Part shown: positions 1 through 9,916 of the stretch, piece by piece
How positions within the stretch are numbered: position 1 is the stretch's first letter
How the letters are laid out: each line of letters begins with the position of its first letter
From: Alisma plantago-aquatica
Lineage: Eukaryota; Streptophyta; Magnoliopsida; Alismatales; Alismataceae
NCBI GenBank assembly: GCA_963693085.1
Contig: OY856413.1
Location: 749,796,056-749,860,055 of the forward strand
DNA: 64,000 nt
Direction of reading: 5' to 3'
Position numbers and translations under genes: made by a program
Notes under the pieces: generated by a model
Told to the model about the DNA's origin: nothing
What the model saw: the letters and a program-made list of their open reading frames with translations, nothing else
Databases searched by the model: none

Positions 1-24
1 CTATATGTTGTGTTATTAGTATGA

Positions 25-76
25 TATATATGATATATATATATATATATTATTTATATATATAAATATATATAGC
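25..76. repeat. AT-rich microsatellite
   Basis: An imperfect run of TA dinucleotides with a few interruptions. It lies just upstream of the CACTA-type coding remnant. Nothing else is recognisable in the first 138 bases. Confidence 0.7.
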
Positions 77-138
77 TGTAGTAGGTATCTGGTTTACTGC
101 TTCGTATATAAATTATATTATTTCAATTTTAGGTTGGT

Positions 139-1726
139 ATGAACTGTAAACTTGTAGTGGAGGTTCCAGAATATAATGTTGTGGCAGCGGGCAATGTATA
201 CAACCTTGGTGGTACATTGCATTTCCAACAAATTACTCATGACATTTGTCGTGTGTCCATCCATCTTGTGTATGATGGAATGGGGGACAATCCACTACCC
301 ATACCTAATCCTGAATATAGTACAGTTGAAGAAGCAGAGGGTGCTATGGTGGGTTGGCCTAGACACTTGGTTATCAATGATAAGGTATACCTGAATTCTA
401 CCATGTTTTTCATATTTGACTACATATATGAACTCGTGTAATATAAGTATGTAATTTAATTAATAGGTTTGCAAACTAAAAATTAAAAATTCTACTAGTC
501 ATCCTCCTATGCCCAAGCTATCTTTTATTCCAGAATCCACATTCGACGAGTTGGGAAGTAAATGTAAATGTTTGTGTCGATATTTAGCCAACCAAAGCTC
601 TGGATTACAAATGTTGGTCAATTTAACAGAAGATGCAAGTGGGAGGGACTTTGATAATTATATTTTTCTTGATGATATTATAGAGTTGTTTGGGTATGAT
701 TGGCTAAATACTTTGATATTAGAACTATGGATAAGGTAAGGATCTATCAATATAGAAAATTCCAATACACATTTTTAACTTATTTCTATATATGAAAATA
801 ATTACAAATGTTATACAACCACTTATATACTGAGGCCATAAACTTTGATATAAAGAATGTTGGATTCTTAGTTCCTTCAATTACTAGTCAGGTGGAGACA
901 CATATTGAGGATGTGAATGAATACTTCTCTACAACATTCAAATATTTTGCTAGTGTGGGAAAGGAAATTATTCTAATTCCTTTTAATGTCAAGTAAGTAT
1001 TATTATTCAATATAATTTTAATAATGAATAAATTTCTTTATTTTAATATTTGTTTTATTCTTACTCAGATCTAGACATTGGGAATTATTGGTGGTTGTCC
1101 CAAAATTGATGACTCTTTATTATCTTAACCGAATGTGAAATACAGTAAGGGGCCACAAATTGAAATTGCTAACTATGGAGTAAGCATAAATTTAGTCAAT
1201 GCTTCAACATGATATTTCTATTTAGAATTTATATTTTACCAACTATCATTTATATGATCGGGGTATAAGGGCTTTTCGTGAAGGTGGAGAACAAATACTC
1301 ACAAAATTAAAGACATGGACTTTGAAAAATGTCAAGGTAGATACTTTGACAACTACTTAGTCTGATATGTATTAATTTTCAACTCTTATATGTCAACTCT
1401 TATAGTCTTATCTCAACTCTATTTATAGTAGTTTACTAACATTAAGTATAATTCATTATTTATAGTGTCCTATACAAAATAATGACTGGGCTTGTAGCTA
1501 CTATGTAATGAAATATATACAAGTTATTGTCAAACAAGCATCACATGACATTCCGACTATAGATCAGGTAATAAAGAATAACATCATAAATTTACAAGTG
1601 AGTTGTAGTCATTTTATAAAATATTAGCATGTGCATTTTCTGTTGTAGATATTTACAACTCAGCCTTACACACCTGAGGACTTAAATGAATTCCGAAAAG
1701 AGTGGTCAGATCTTATTTACATGTAA
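139..1726 (+). pseudogene. CACTA-type transposon protein remnant: DUF8039-like plus Ulp1 (C48) protease domain
   Basis: Several exons can be chained. Exon 1 (139-384) holds the WPRHLV motif typical of the DUF8039-like domain of plant CACTA-associated proteins. A canonical GT-AG intron (385-466) leads in frame to exon 2 (467-735). Exon 3 (about 810-992) is joined in frame through a 76-bp GT-AG intron (993-1068) to exon 4 (1069-1179). Later exons lie at about 1258-1336, 1466-1567 and 1649-1726. Ulp1 landmarks are the catalytic His (RHWELLV, near 1075), the Gln in PIQNN, and the Cys in WACSYYVM (near 1490). The usual Asp of YYLD is Asn here (YYLN). A stop and frameshift follow near 1136, and the acceptor before exon 3 is not AG. 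These proteins are transposon-encoded cysteine proteases of uncertain role. The 5' part and the element ends lie outside the window or are lost. Confidence 0.72.
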
Positions 1727-2899
1727 ATAAAATTAGATCTTATTGGTTCAAGTTATTGACGTATGCAACTTGTGAAATTTTATGTAAATTATCATTTTTT
1801 TGTCGTATGAACAACGATGTGACACTTTCTTGAGTTGTTTCATGATGTGCATAATAATTTATAATCTTAATTCTCCTTTGGATGTTTTTTAACCTTACTT
1901 TGGCAAAGTTTCAAAATTTGGTGAATGGTGGTGCATGCCCTAGTCAGTCGATGGTTTTTGTTTTTTCCTATGTGACTAATGGGTTTTCTAACAGTCGAAG
2001 GTTCTTAAGGATCAATGGGATTTGGGTGTGTGGTGAATTTTTGTTATTCATGTGACTGATGAAGTTTTGACCAACGAGGTTTGGTGGTTGATGCTTTTGA
2101 TAACTTATGATATCTTAAGCGGTCGACAAGTTTCTTGAGATGAAGAGGTCCTATGGTTGACAGGTTTGAGTGGTTGACTAGGTTTCGACGATTGACAGTT
2201 TCTCTAACCTCTAAAGCCTCGGCACCAGAAGGGACCTAGGTTGATGGGCATTATGTACTACAAGTTTCTGTCGTCAGCCCTATAAATAGCCCCTATCTTC
2301 CTCACCTCTCTTACTTTTATACGTGGAGCCTTAGAGTAGCTCGATGAGAATTTTTGGAGAGCAGGGATTGAAGAAGGTTCTGTAAAGATGACGATCTTGG
2401 GGTTTTAGTGGGTTCATGTGCTTGGATCAAGGTTCCTAGGACTGATCTCAAGTTATTGATCGTATTTCTTACTTCCTTTGAGTAAGTTTCTTATTCTTTT
2501 ACTCATTTTCTTATTGTTCTTAACTCCCCTTCCCTCCTGTAGTTGAGTTCTTTATGTATCTCAAGAGTTCTTGGTGTTTTCTTGGAATAAATTTGTACAT
2601 GTGGGTCGATCTCTCTTATTTTCTTCTTCCTTGCTCTAGTTTAACCTTGCTCATGGAGGAAGAGGATTTTTTGGGCATTTTGGTGAGCCAAGTTGGACCT
2701 TTGTTACTATTTCAAAGTTATTCTTCTTCTATTCAATTTCTCTTTCTAATTGGGTGAGTTATATAACTTTGAAGCATTTTGTGCCTATATGTGCTTGCAT
2801 GTCTTGCTTATTACTTTAGGAACTCATAGTCTGGCTAAAAATGGGCATTTTTAGTGTTTTTTTTTTCAATAGAACAGTGATCCATGTAGTTGTGCTAAG
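1727..2899. other. Unassigned decayed repeat with a TATA-like site
   Basis: No supportable coding sequence. A CCTATAAATAGCCCC stretch near 2277-2291 resembles a plant TATA box, as found in LTR or LINE promoters, but no matching element ends or primer site were found nearby. The short ORF at 2554-2757 has no recognisable motif. Confidence 0.4.
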
Positions 2900-3381
2900 T
2901 ATGAAGGAGTGAATTGTAGCTGCTCTTCCCCCCCACACTCTGTTGTTAATATGTGCTGGCTCTTGCTTCTTTTACAACTTGCTCAGCCTCTTATTGAGCT
3001 GATGCTAGGGGTTCCTCCTTTGGGTGGTTAGTCCACTTAGAAACCTGGAGTTCTGTAGGCTGAGAAGATCAGAAACTTCAAGGCTAGCTACTGGCAGGAA
3101 TAGTAGTTTTGGATCTATATCAAGCTATTGTTACTATTTGTGGGTATGTTGAAAGCATGTAATAGTGGCTAGTTATAGTCTTCTTCTGGTAGGAATGCTT
3201 GGACCTAGCCTGGTTAGTTAGATTGGTCTTTTTAGTGTTGTTTTTGTTTTTTTGTTGTTCCTCCTGCGTGGGGATTTAGATCCTTGTTGAGCTTTATTAG
3301 CTCATGTTGATGTAATGGGGTACTTAGTGCCCAAAATTTTTGGTATCAATAGTAACACGTTTTTTGACCGACCAAAAAAAA
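2900..3381 (+). mobile_element. LINE-like 3' end with poly(A)
   Basis: The stretch is G/T-rich and ends in TTTTTGACCGACC followed by an A run (3374-3381), the style of 3' terminus seen in many plant L1 LINEs. No reverse transcriptase sequence and no target duplication could be tied to it, so its upstream limit is arbitrary. It could also be the 3' UTR of another retroposed transcript. Confidence 0.4.
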
Positions 3382-5369
3382 TCTTGATGTAAAAGCTCTT
3401 ACAATTGTACATGTGTACTACTGTAGTACCCACATTCAAATATAGATGTTAGTTTGTGATAGTTATCATGCTTTTATCTGAAGTTATGATGATGTAACGA
3501 CGGTTGGGGTAAAATCCTAATCTTGGTGATAGCCAATCCGGGCTATAACATTCAATGTTGAAGATACTCTAAAAAGTTGTGTGATCTTGGGGTGGAGCGT
3601 TATAAGTAAGTTCCATGCATTTTATATCTTCTGAGGTCATGGAGATATCTAGTGATTCTTATAAGATCTTTAAGGTGTTTTACATAACTTGATTGATGCA
3701 GTACAAAAACACTCAACCAACTTAATTAATCAAGTAAAACATTGATCATGTAGTGTCATGAATCCTTAGAACTATTCTAGTGTCAGGATTTGCTAGATAG
3801 TAAAATGAATATCCTAAAAAGAACTTGGATTTGTACATTAGTGTATGAGGGTGCGAGGAGGGTATATCGTTATCATCCTCATCCCATGGTCCTGGAGAGA
3901 GGTTGAGGCCGTGTCTCAGATGTAAAAGTAATGGAGAGCGATTGCAGTCGTAACTCAGATTATAGGGTTGTATACCCTAGTTTCTAGTGTCGCAGCCTAT
4001 GTACCTAGGGTGGACTAGGTTGTTTTAGTAGTTGAGTCGATGTGCCACTATGGTTGTTACTTGTGCTGATCGAGGGGAATAGATCTTAGGATTTTAGTTA
4101 TCCTAGATCATATCTGAAGTTGATTTTGACTTAGTAGTGGTCAACTAGTAGTTTGAGTGGTATGCCTCAAACTACCCAGGATTTAATAAAATGTAACTCA
4201 GCCATGTAGCATAATTTTTAAGGTTATTTGACGTATCACATTCAATGATAACCCCTGCCATGTTTCCTTTAACTTATAGATGGATTATTATGCCTTAATA
4301 GAAATCAACTATACAACTAGTCTAGCTACATTTTTATATGACACAAGTTATTCAATTTAACAACTCTATAATACTATGTGCTTTAATATAGTCATATTTC
4401 TGGTAAGAAAAAGATGTTTTAGAGTTATATCTCTCACTAGGACATGGGTCTCACCTTGTCGGTCACCACATCTTTTTAGGTGATCGGTAGCACCGACAAA
4501 TGTAGAGTAACGAGGAGTCAGTTCGAAGACCAGCAATGTCAGAAGGTTGCTTTGGTTCTTGTAGAGTCCTAGAGTTATCCCTATACTCTCAAGTTTTTTT
4601 TGGGGGGGGGGTTGTATATCGCATATAAAGATTCAATCTTTTGGTTGTATGCTCAAAGTATGAATATGATGTAATTATATGGACATCATCTTTTATATAT
4701 AGGTTTTGGTTGAGGTCATGCAACTTATGTAAAGATAACTAATATGGTTATATGTGAATATTGGACCTTTATGCGAATGTTTCCCTTAACATGTTGAAAT
4801 CTTATTCAGTTTTAATTTTGCACCTTTTGATAATATGATTAATAAGTGTCTGATCCATGTTTTGGTTTTGAGTAATCTCATTTTGTATGGTGTGTTGCCA
4901 CATCATATATCCACCTTATCGAATCATTAGGGTTTATAGAATCCAATGCATGGTTAGGTCACATCGATCCATAGTTAGGGTTTACATTTAAGGTACTTAT
5001 TATATGTGCATTATATGTTCATTGGGGTGTAATAAGGTGTATTAGGGTATATCTTTAACCTTATTTTGTCATTTGCAAATATCCAAGCATATATGCATTC
5101 AAGATATGAAATTAGGGTTTCCAGATTCAGGATAGGTAGATTTTAATATGTTATAGTATCATGACATAAATCACTGTGAAACCTTAAATAGATATACAAC
5201 ACAACTTGATTAATTATTTAATGATTAAGTCAGGTTTGTATGAGTGTACCACTCAAACCACTAGATAGTGATTGAGAAATCCCATCTCTCACCATATATG
5301 ATCTTAGGATTACCAGTCTTCATAGGTTCATGTCACAGTTTAGGGTAGTGAGTAGAAACAAGTAGGGAC
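3382..5369. other. Unassigned AT-rich repeat-like DNA
   Basis: No ORF, primer site or terminal repeat is visible. A G9 homopolymer lies near 4601-4609. The sequence looks like decayed retrotransposon non-coding DNA. Element E1 is inserted at its right edge. Confidence 0.4.
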
Positions 5370-5374
5370 ATATC
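5370..5374. repeat. Left target-site duplication of E1 (ATATC)
   Basis: ATATC directly precedes the TG of the 5' LTR. It is repeated directly after the CA of the 3' LTR (14542-14546), as expected for a 5-bp integrase-made duplication. Confidence 0.93.
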
Positions 5375-6556
5375 TGTTGGTATGTATGCCCTGAGAGCCA
5401 ATCATGTGATGATTGGTGGGATACATTAAGATTGATTTGATAAACATCAAAGGCAAGCTTCCAATTCATTCTGGTTCAGTCATATGAGATAGTGATAGAA
5501 CAGATTGAATGTCTAGAGAATGACAGTACTCAATGACGTATGCTTTCAGGTTGAAGACCTGGACAATGAGATCATACAGATGCTAAGAGTTTGTACATTC
5601 TTGTTATGTCCCTAGTCGGATGTCATTGTGGAAGGTAGATAGACAACAATGACACAAAAGACTAGATTGTGGTGTTGGTTGATGACAGAATCTCATTAGT
5701 CATGATATAGAGATATCAAACCAAACACATAGGTACTTGTTAGAGAACAAGGGTACCGGACAGACCCACCGTGAGTTTGACACATGGAACCATGAGATGG
5801 TAGTCACAGTCAGTACTCACAGTGATGGTGGTGAGTTTGATTCTTAGACCTGAAATCACTGCACTCAACACATGTCGTTGGGCACACTTTGACATCATCA
5901 AACGCAGTCCTGAAACATGGGTTGTTATAAAGGTGATGATTGGGTGGCTTTGACACATGGGGCTTTTGAGGGGTGAGTGATAGATATGGGATTTGTCCCT
6001 CCTGAGGGAGTTTTATATCCATGGCTACTTGATGAGTAGGATTGAGAAAGGCGTGCACGCATGTGTGAATCAGTATATGATACTGATGTCATACATATCT
6101 CTTCCAGTCTACTCTGAGATCAAGGAAGTGAATGAACGTTGACAGGATGACTGTTCCGTGCCTCGAGTTCATTCGGGATATCAGTGACAAAGGAATTATA
6201 CATTCGCTGTAACACCATTCACGGATTGTAGGATGAAAGTTGTTCTCCAACTTTCTACTTTCACTTGGGTAGCACGGATGTGTGACTAGGCACCGCTCCT
6301 TGCTTGTGAAGTCATAAGTGTTATGAACTTTCACTGCCAACGTGAAATGGACCTGCAGGGTCACACACATAGGATTTAACCTGGAAAAGGAGTTTTGTCC
6401 ACAAAGCAATGTTTAGATTACTAAAGGAGTTTAGTAGTTCAATTAAACACTCAATCAGTTGATAGCTCAATATCATATGGTTCAAGGTGTTGGACGCATT
6501 GATTGGAGTATCAGATTGATTGAAATCGCAATTGACTGATTTTACCCAACCTGTGC

Positions 6557-6970
6557 TCCCAACCGATCGGCTCATGTGATGAACCGGTCGACTGAGGTGT
6601 TGAACAGGTCGGCTGGAGTGTCCAGGCCGATCGGCTCATGCCCAGGTTGAAACGACCGGTTCAAGAGTTGAACCGATCGGCTCAACTGGTGCAACCGACC
6701 AGTTGGGAAAGTCATTTCGGCAAGAATTTTCCTTTGGTTTCAAATTGCCCAATTCGATTGGGAATAATATTGGTATACGATACCAATTGAGAACGAAATA
6801 AGGAAAGTCTTTTTGAGCCGGATTAGGACCATGAACCGATCGGTTCAGGGCACCAACCGATCGGTTGAAGTGCCCCAAACGATCGGCTCAGGTCCAACTG
6901 ATCGGCTCAATGGCCGAACCGATCGGTTCAGTTGTGAACCGATCATCTCAAGTTGCGAACCGGTTGCTTT
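6557..6970 (+). promoter_or_regulatory. Array of AACCGATCGGTT-type dyad motifs in E1 U3
   Basis: About fifteen full or near copies of (A/C)ACCGATCGG(C/T)T or its half-site variants (ACCGGTCGAC, AACAGGTCGGCT, GACCGGTTC) fill about 400 bp, ending roughly 80 bp before the TATA box. The core CCGATCGG is a perfect palindrome. Position and repetition suggest a U3 enhancer or a transcription-factor array, by analogy with repeated U3 boxes such as those of tobacco Tnt1. That function is inferred. Confidence 0.6.
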
Positions 6971-7050
6971 TTGTGGAAAATTCTCGAACCCTTCTACTCC
7001 TGCTTTAGTCCCGCATTGCCCGGGATGGAGAACCCTGTCCCATGACTCTC

Positions 7051-7061
7051 CTATATATATA
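7051..7061 (+). promoter_or_regulatory. TATA box of E1 5' LTR
   Basis: CTATATATATA lies in an otherwise mixed-composition region, downstream of the motif array and about 550 bp before the LTR end. It probably marks the U3/R border and drives the genomic transcript. Confidence 0.6.
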
Positions 7062-7616
7062 GGGGTATTGGGGGCTTCTCAAAGTACAGCTCAGTGCAAC
7101 CAGTTGCTCTGCAAGTTGTCGTTCTCTCTGGTTTTGGTAACCTTGAGAGATCCCGAGCAAGTGCTTCCCGCAAAAGGGAGGTGCAACAAGGGAAGGACAA
7201 CTGCAGTTGCAATAGGAGGCAGGAGAGCGTGTTGGCGACTAGTACGTCAATAGGAGGGTGCGACTCCTTCCACTTCCTTGTGGGACAAGGAGAGTGGAGT
7301 TCCAGGTGGTCCGTGTGGACTACTACAGAGGCGGGAGGACACTTCCGCTTAGGAGGACAACTGTCATCCGATAGTCCGGTTCGAGTAGGAGTTGTCAGTC
7401 CCGGTGCGACCAGGAGCTGCACAGACACCGTCGAAGTCCGGAGTTGAAGACCGCACATTGCGCGAGGTGTTGTCGCCGAGCAAGCCTCGGGACAAGGTAT
7501 GATTCCGCAAACCATCCTTTTCTATTATATAGACGTTGACGCGTTTCCTCGGTATGGGTTGGGGGAGAATTTTTTTTGTTTCCGCGGCCTTCTCTGTCTC
7601 CCCTAAAACCCAACAG

Positions 7617-7630
7617 TGGTATCAGAGCCA
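7617..7630 (+). other. Primer binding site (initiator Met tRNA)
   Basis: TGGTATCAGAGCCA begins one base after the 5' LTR. This is the standard site complementary to the 3' end of plant initiator tRNA-Met, used to prime minus-strand DNA. Confidence 0.95.
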
Positions 7631-9061
7631 CGTCAGCTGTTCTATATTTTAGGAATATCGATATGATCGATTTTGGTTTGTCGCCTTTATTTATTGCATG
7701 TGATGCGAATAATATTGGCTTTATGCATGTCCAATCCTAAATCCACAAATCCCAAATTACATATATGATATGTATTATTAATGCACTCGATACGCGTCGC
7801 CCTTAAATGAGTTTTGTGGTGGATGTGTGTAGCATGATTATGGCCTATAAACCCCTATCTGTGTGTGGTTGTTTGTGGTTGCTTGCATCTCGGTCTGCGC
7901 ACCGATCTTCCCTCTCTTATTCCTGATGTAACTCGAAATAATTCGAGATTCTTCCTACCTTTGCTCCCCCCGAATGTAAATCGGGGTTTCTCCTTTAAAG
8001 CAATGTAATAAATAGAATAGGATTTTATTTCCTGTTATGTCAAAGACCGACGGATATCAAGATGACTGCTCAGACGGTCGATTCAAGGAGTGAACCGATC
8101 GGTTGACCTTCCAGACGGTCGGTTCAAGGAGTGAACCGATCGGTTGATGACCGGTTCGAGGAGCGAGACGAGCGGGTGGCGGACATGATGAGATGCACGA
8201 TGACCAGGCGAACCGATCGGTTGGAGGAGCCAACCGATCGGCTGGTGGCACCCAGACAACCGGCTGGAGAGTACAGATCATTCATATGATGAGTTGATCA
8301 ACTCGGAAGGCAAGGCACAGAAGTTCATCTTGTACAGGTTGCATGTGATGTAGACCTAGATGACCGTGATTCCTCTTGGCTCGAGGAATCACATTAGGAT
8401 GGCCATAATCATCACTTTTTATCGTTTGTGCATGTTTTCTGTGGGATATAGCATGTATATGATACGTACTATGTATTGTGGTGATTGGATATGCATATGT
8501 ATATAAAACCAAATCCCTCATTAAAATATTAAGTTTTAGATGCCTTCCAAATGCGACACACGTGAAAATCTTGATCGACCAAGTGTGGGCACGCCCTAGC
8601 GTGGTGCACCGTCTATCTCGTGGAAGCATGAAGGATGAATGTGTGGGTCTACCCTAGCAGGGTGCATATTCATCGTGTTTGCTTTGGGTCGAACTTAACA
8701 AGGTGATCTAAATGGGATCTAGTACCTTGAGGCATGGAGATGATCATTGCAAGGAGTTGTATATGACATCTTATCAAGAGTTGCATATGATGCAATTGGC
8801 AAAAGTTGCCTACCTGAGAGATCTATGTTGTGGGTGACAGCCCTAGCTGGTCCATGACTTAGAGGATTTCAGGATCTTGCCCACTAGAAGGTTGTACGCT
8901 GCAATCTTCCGAATTGATGGTGAGGGCTATCAATTTGAAGTAAAATAGTGGGAGCGATAATTAATTAAAGGCCTAATTATATCATCAAATTTTCAAATCA
9001 ATCAAATAAGTCAAAAATGAGTTTTGGACTAAAATTGCATATTTTTCCTTTTATAGTTCAA
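7631..9061 (+). other. E1 untranslated leader
   Basis: A 1.4-kb leader between primer site and gag with no supportable ORF. It contains a second cluster of CCGATCGG motifs (8060-8270). The part at 8570-8980 is recognisably shared with the minus-strand leader of E2 near 26.6-26.95 kb (hallmarks GTGGGCACGCCC and TAGTGGGAGCG), which ties the two elements together. This may be the packaging region. Confidence 0.75.
8060..8270 (+). repeat. Second CCGATCGG motif cluster, in the E1 leader
   Basis: Four perfect CCGATCGG cores (near 8096, 8137, 8214 and 8233) occur with ACGGTCG(A/G)TTC half-sites. Two units of about 40 bp share the phrase TTCAAGGAGTGAACCGATCG. The same motif class fills U3 of this element, so the sequence is present three times in an integrated copy. 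Confidence 0.75.
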
Positions 9062-9916
9062 ATGGCAACAAACAACAACAACTTTTCTTTGCGATCGGTC
9101 CTTGACAAGGACAAGCTAAATGGGACAAACTTCCACGACTGGTATCGGACATTGAGAATTGTTCTCACTCAAGAGCGCAAGCTCTATGTCTTGGATACTC
9201 CAATTCCAGAGGAACCCGCTCCTAATGCACCAAAGGCAGAAAGGGATGCTTACAAGAAGCATTCTGATGATGTCATTGATGCAAAGTGCTTGATGCTATG
9301 TTCAATGAACCATGAGTTGCAGAGGCAACATGAGAACATGGGTGTCATAGAGATGATTATGCATCTCAGGAACATGTATGAAGATCAGGCACGGCAAGAG
9401 AGGTACAATGTTTCTAGGGCGTTGTTCAAGTGCGTCATGACAGAAGGAGATCCAGTTGGTCCTCACACACTCAAGATGATTGGGTATGTGGAGAACCTGC
9501 ATAGACTGGGATTTCCACTGAGCCAAGAGTTGGCTACTGACGTTATACTGCAATCGTTGCCAGAATCTTACAGTCAGTTTGTGATGAACTACAACATGAA
9601 CAACTTTGATAGGCCACTGTCAGAGTTGTTGGGCATGTTGAGGACAGCCGAGTTACAGATGAAGAAGGACAAGCCTAAGTCTGTGATGGTGATCACGAGC
9701 AAGAAAGGCAAGTCCAAGCGCAAGGGCAAGGGAAAAGCTAAGAAAGGTTCTGAAGCTAGCCAGGAGTCCAAGCCATCTTCAGCTCTCAAGGCCAAGGGAG
9801 GCGTGACCAAGAAAGGAAATTGCCACCATTGTCAAAAGCCAGGACATTGGAAAATGAATTGTCCTCTCTACCTGGAAGAACAAAAGAAGAAGGAGATGAT
9901 TGAAGCCTCTACTTAA
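9062..9916 (+). CDS. gag: E1 Gag (copia-type capsid/nucleocapsid protein)
   Basis: An uninterrupted frame of 284 codons from ATG 9062, starting MATNNNNFSLRSVLDKDKLN. An in-frame ATG 45 bp upstream exists, but the MATNNN start fits copia Gag proteins better. The N-terminal two thirds is the UBN2/retrotran-gag-like capsid domain, with the conserved NGTNFHDWY motif near the start. A Lys-rich linker precedes a CCHC zinc knuckle (CHHCQKPGHWKMNC, near residue 258), which binds RNA in the virus-like particle. It ends at TAA 9914-9916, with no open protease frame after it. An intact gag next to a badly decayed pol, in an element with young LTRs, is unusual. Confidence 0.92.
   Translation: MATNNNNFSLRSVLDKDKLNGTNFHDWYRTLRIVLTQERKLYVLDTPIPEEPAPNAPKAERDAYKKHSDDVIDAKCLMLCSMNHELQRQHENMGVIEMIMHLRNMYEDQARQERYNVSRALFKCVMTEGDPVGPHTLKMIGYVENLHRLGFPLSQELATDVILQSLPESYSQFVMNYNMNNFDRPLSELLGMLRTAELQMKKDKPKSVMVITSKKGKSKRKGKGKAKKGSEASQESKPSSALKAKGGVTKKGNCHHCQKPGHWKMNCPLYLEEQKKKEMIEAST

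Larger units (their letters stand above)
5375..7615 (+). repeat. E1 5' LTR (2,241 bp)
   Basis: Starts TGTTGGTATG and ends AAAACCCAACA, so the termini TGTTGG/CCAACA form a short inverted repeat. It matches 12300-14541 along its whole length with scattered substitutions. The primer site follows one base after it. It contains an array of CCGATCGG-type motifs and a TATA box. ORFs of up to 154 codons within it are chance readings, because the same DNA is clearly an LTR. Confidence 0.95.

Noticed and set aside
2277..2291. CCTATAAATAGCCCC as a host gene promoter
   Set aside because: No supportable coding sequence follows it. A relic LTR or LINE promoter is as likely.
5740..6878. Series of minus-strand ORFs of 72-106 codons, repeated at 12,665-13,500
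   Set aside because: Their repetition is explained by the two LTRs. They are not a duplicated gene.
6557..6970. CCGATCGG array as a CRISPR array or satellite
   Set aside because: The spacing is irregular, there are no equal-length spacers, and it lies in the U3 of an LTR in a plant genome.
7051..7515. 154-codon minus-strand ORF and overlapping plus-strand ORFs of over 100 codons
   Set aside because: They lie inside the E1 LTR, read in several frames at once, appear again in altered lengths in the 3' LTR, and have no motifs.
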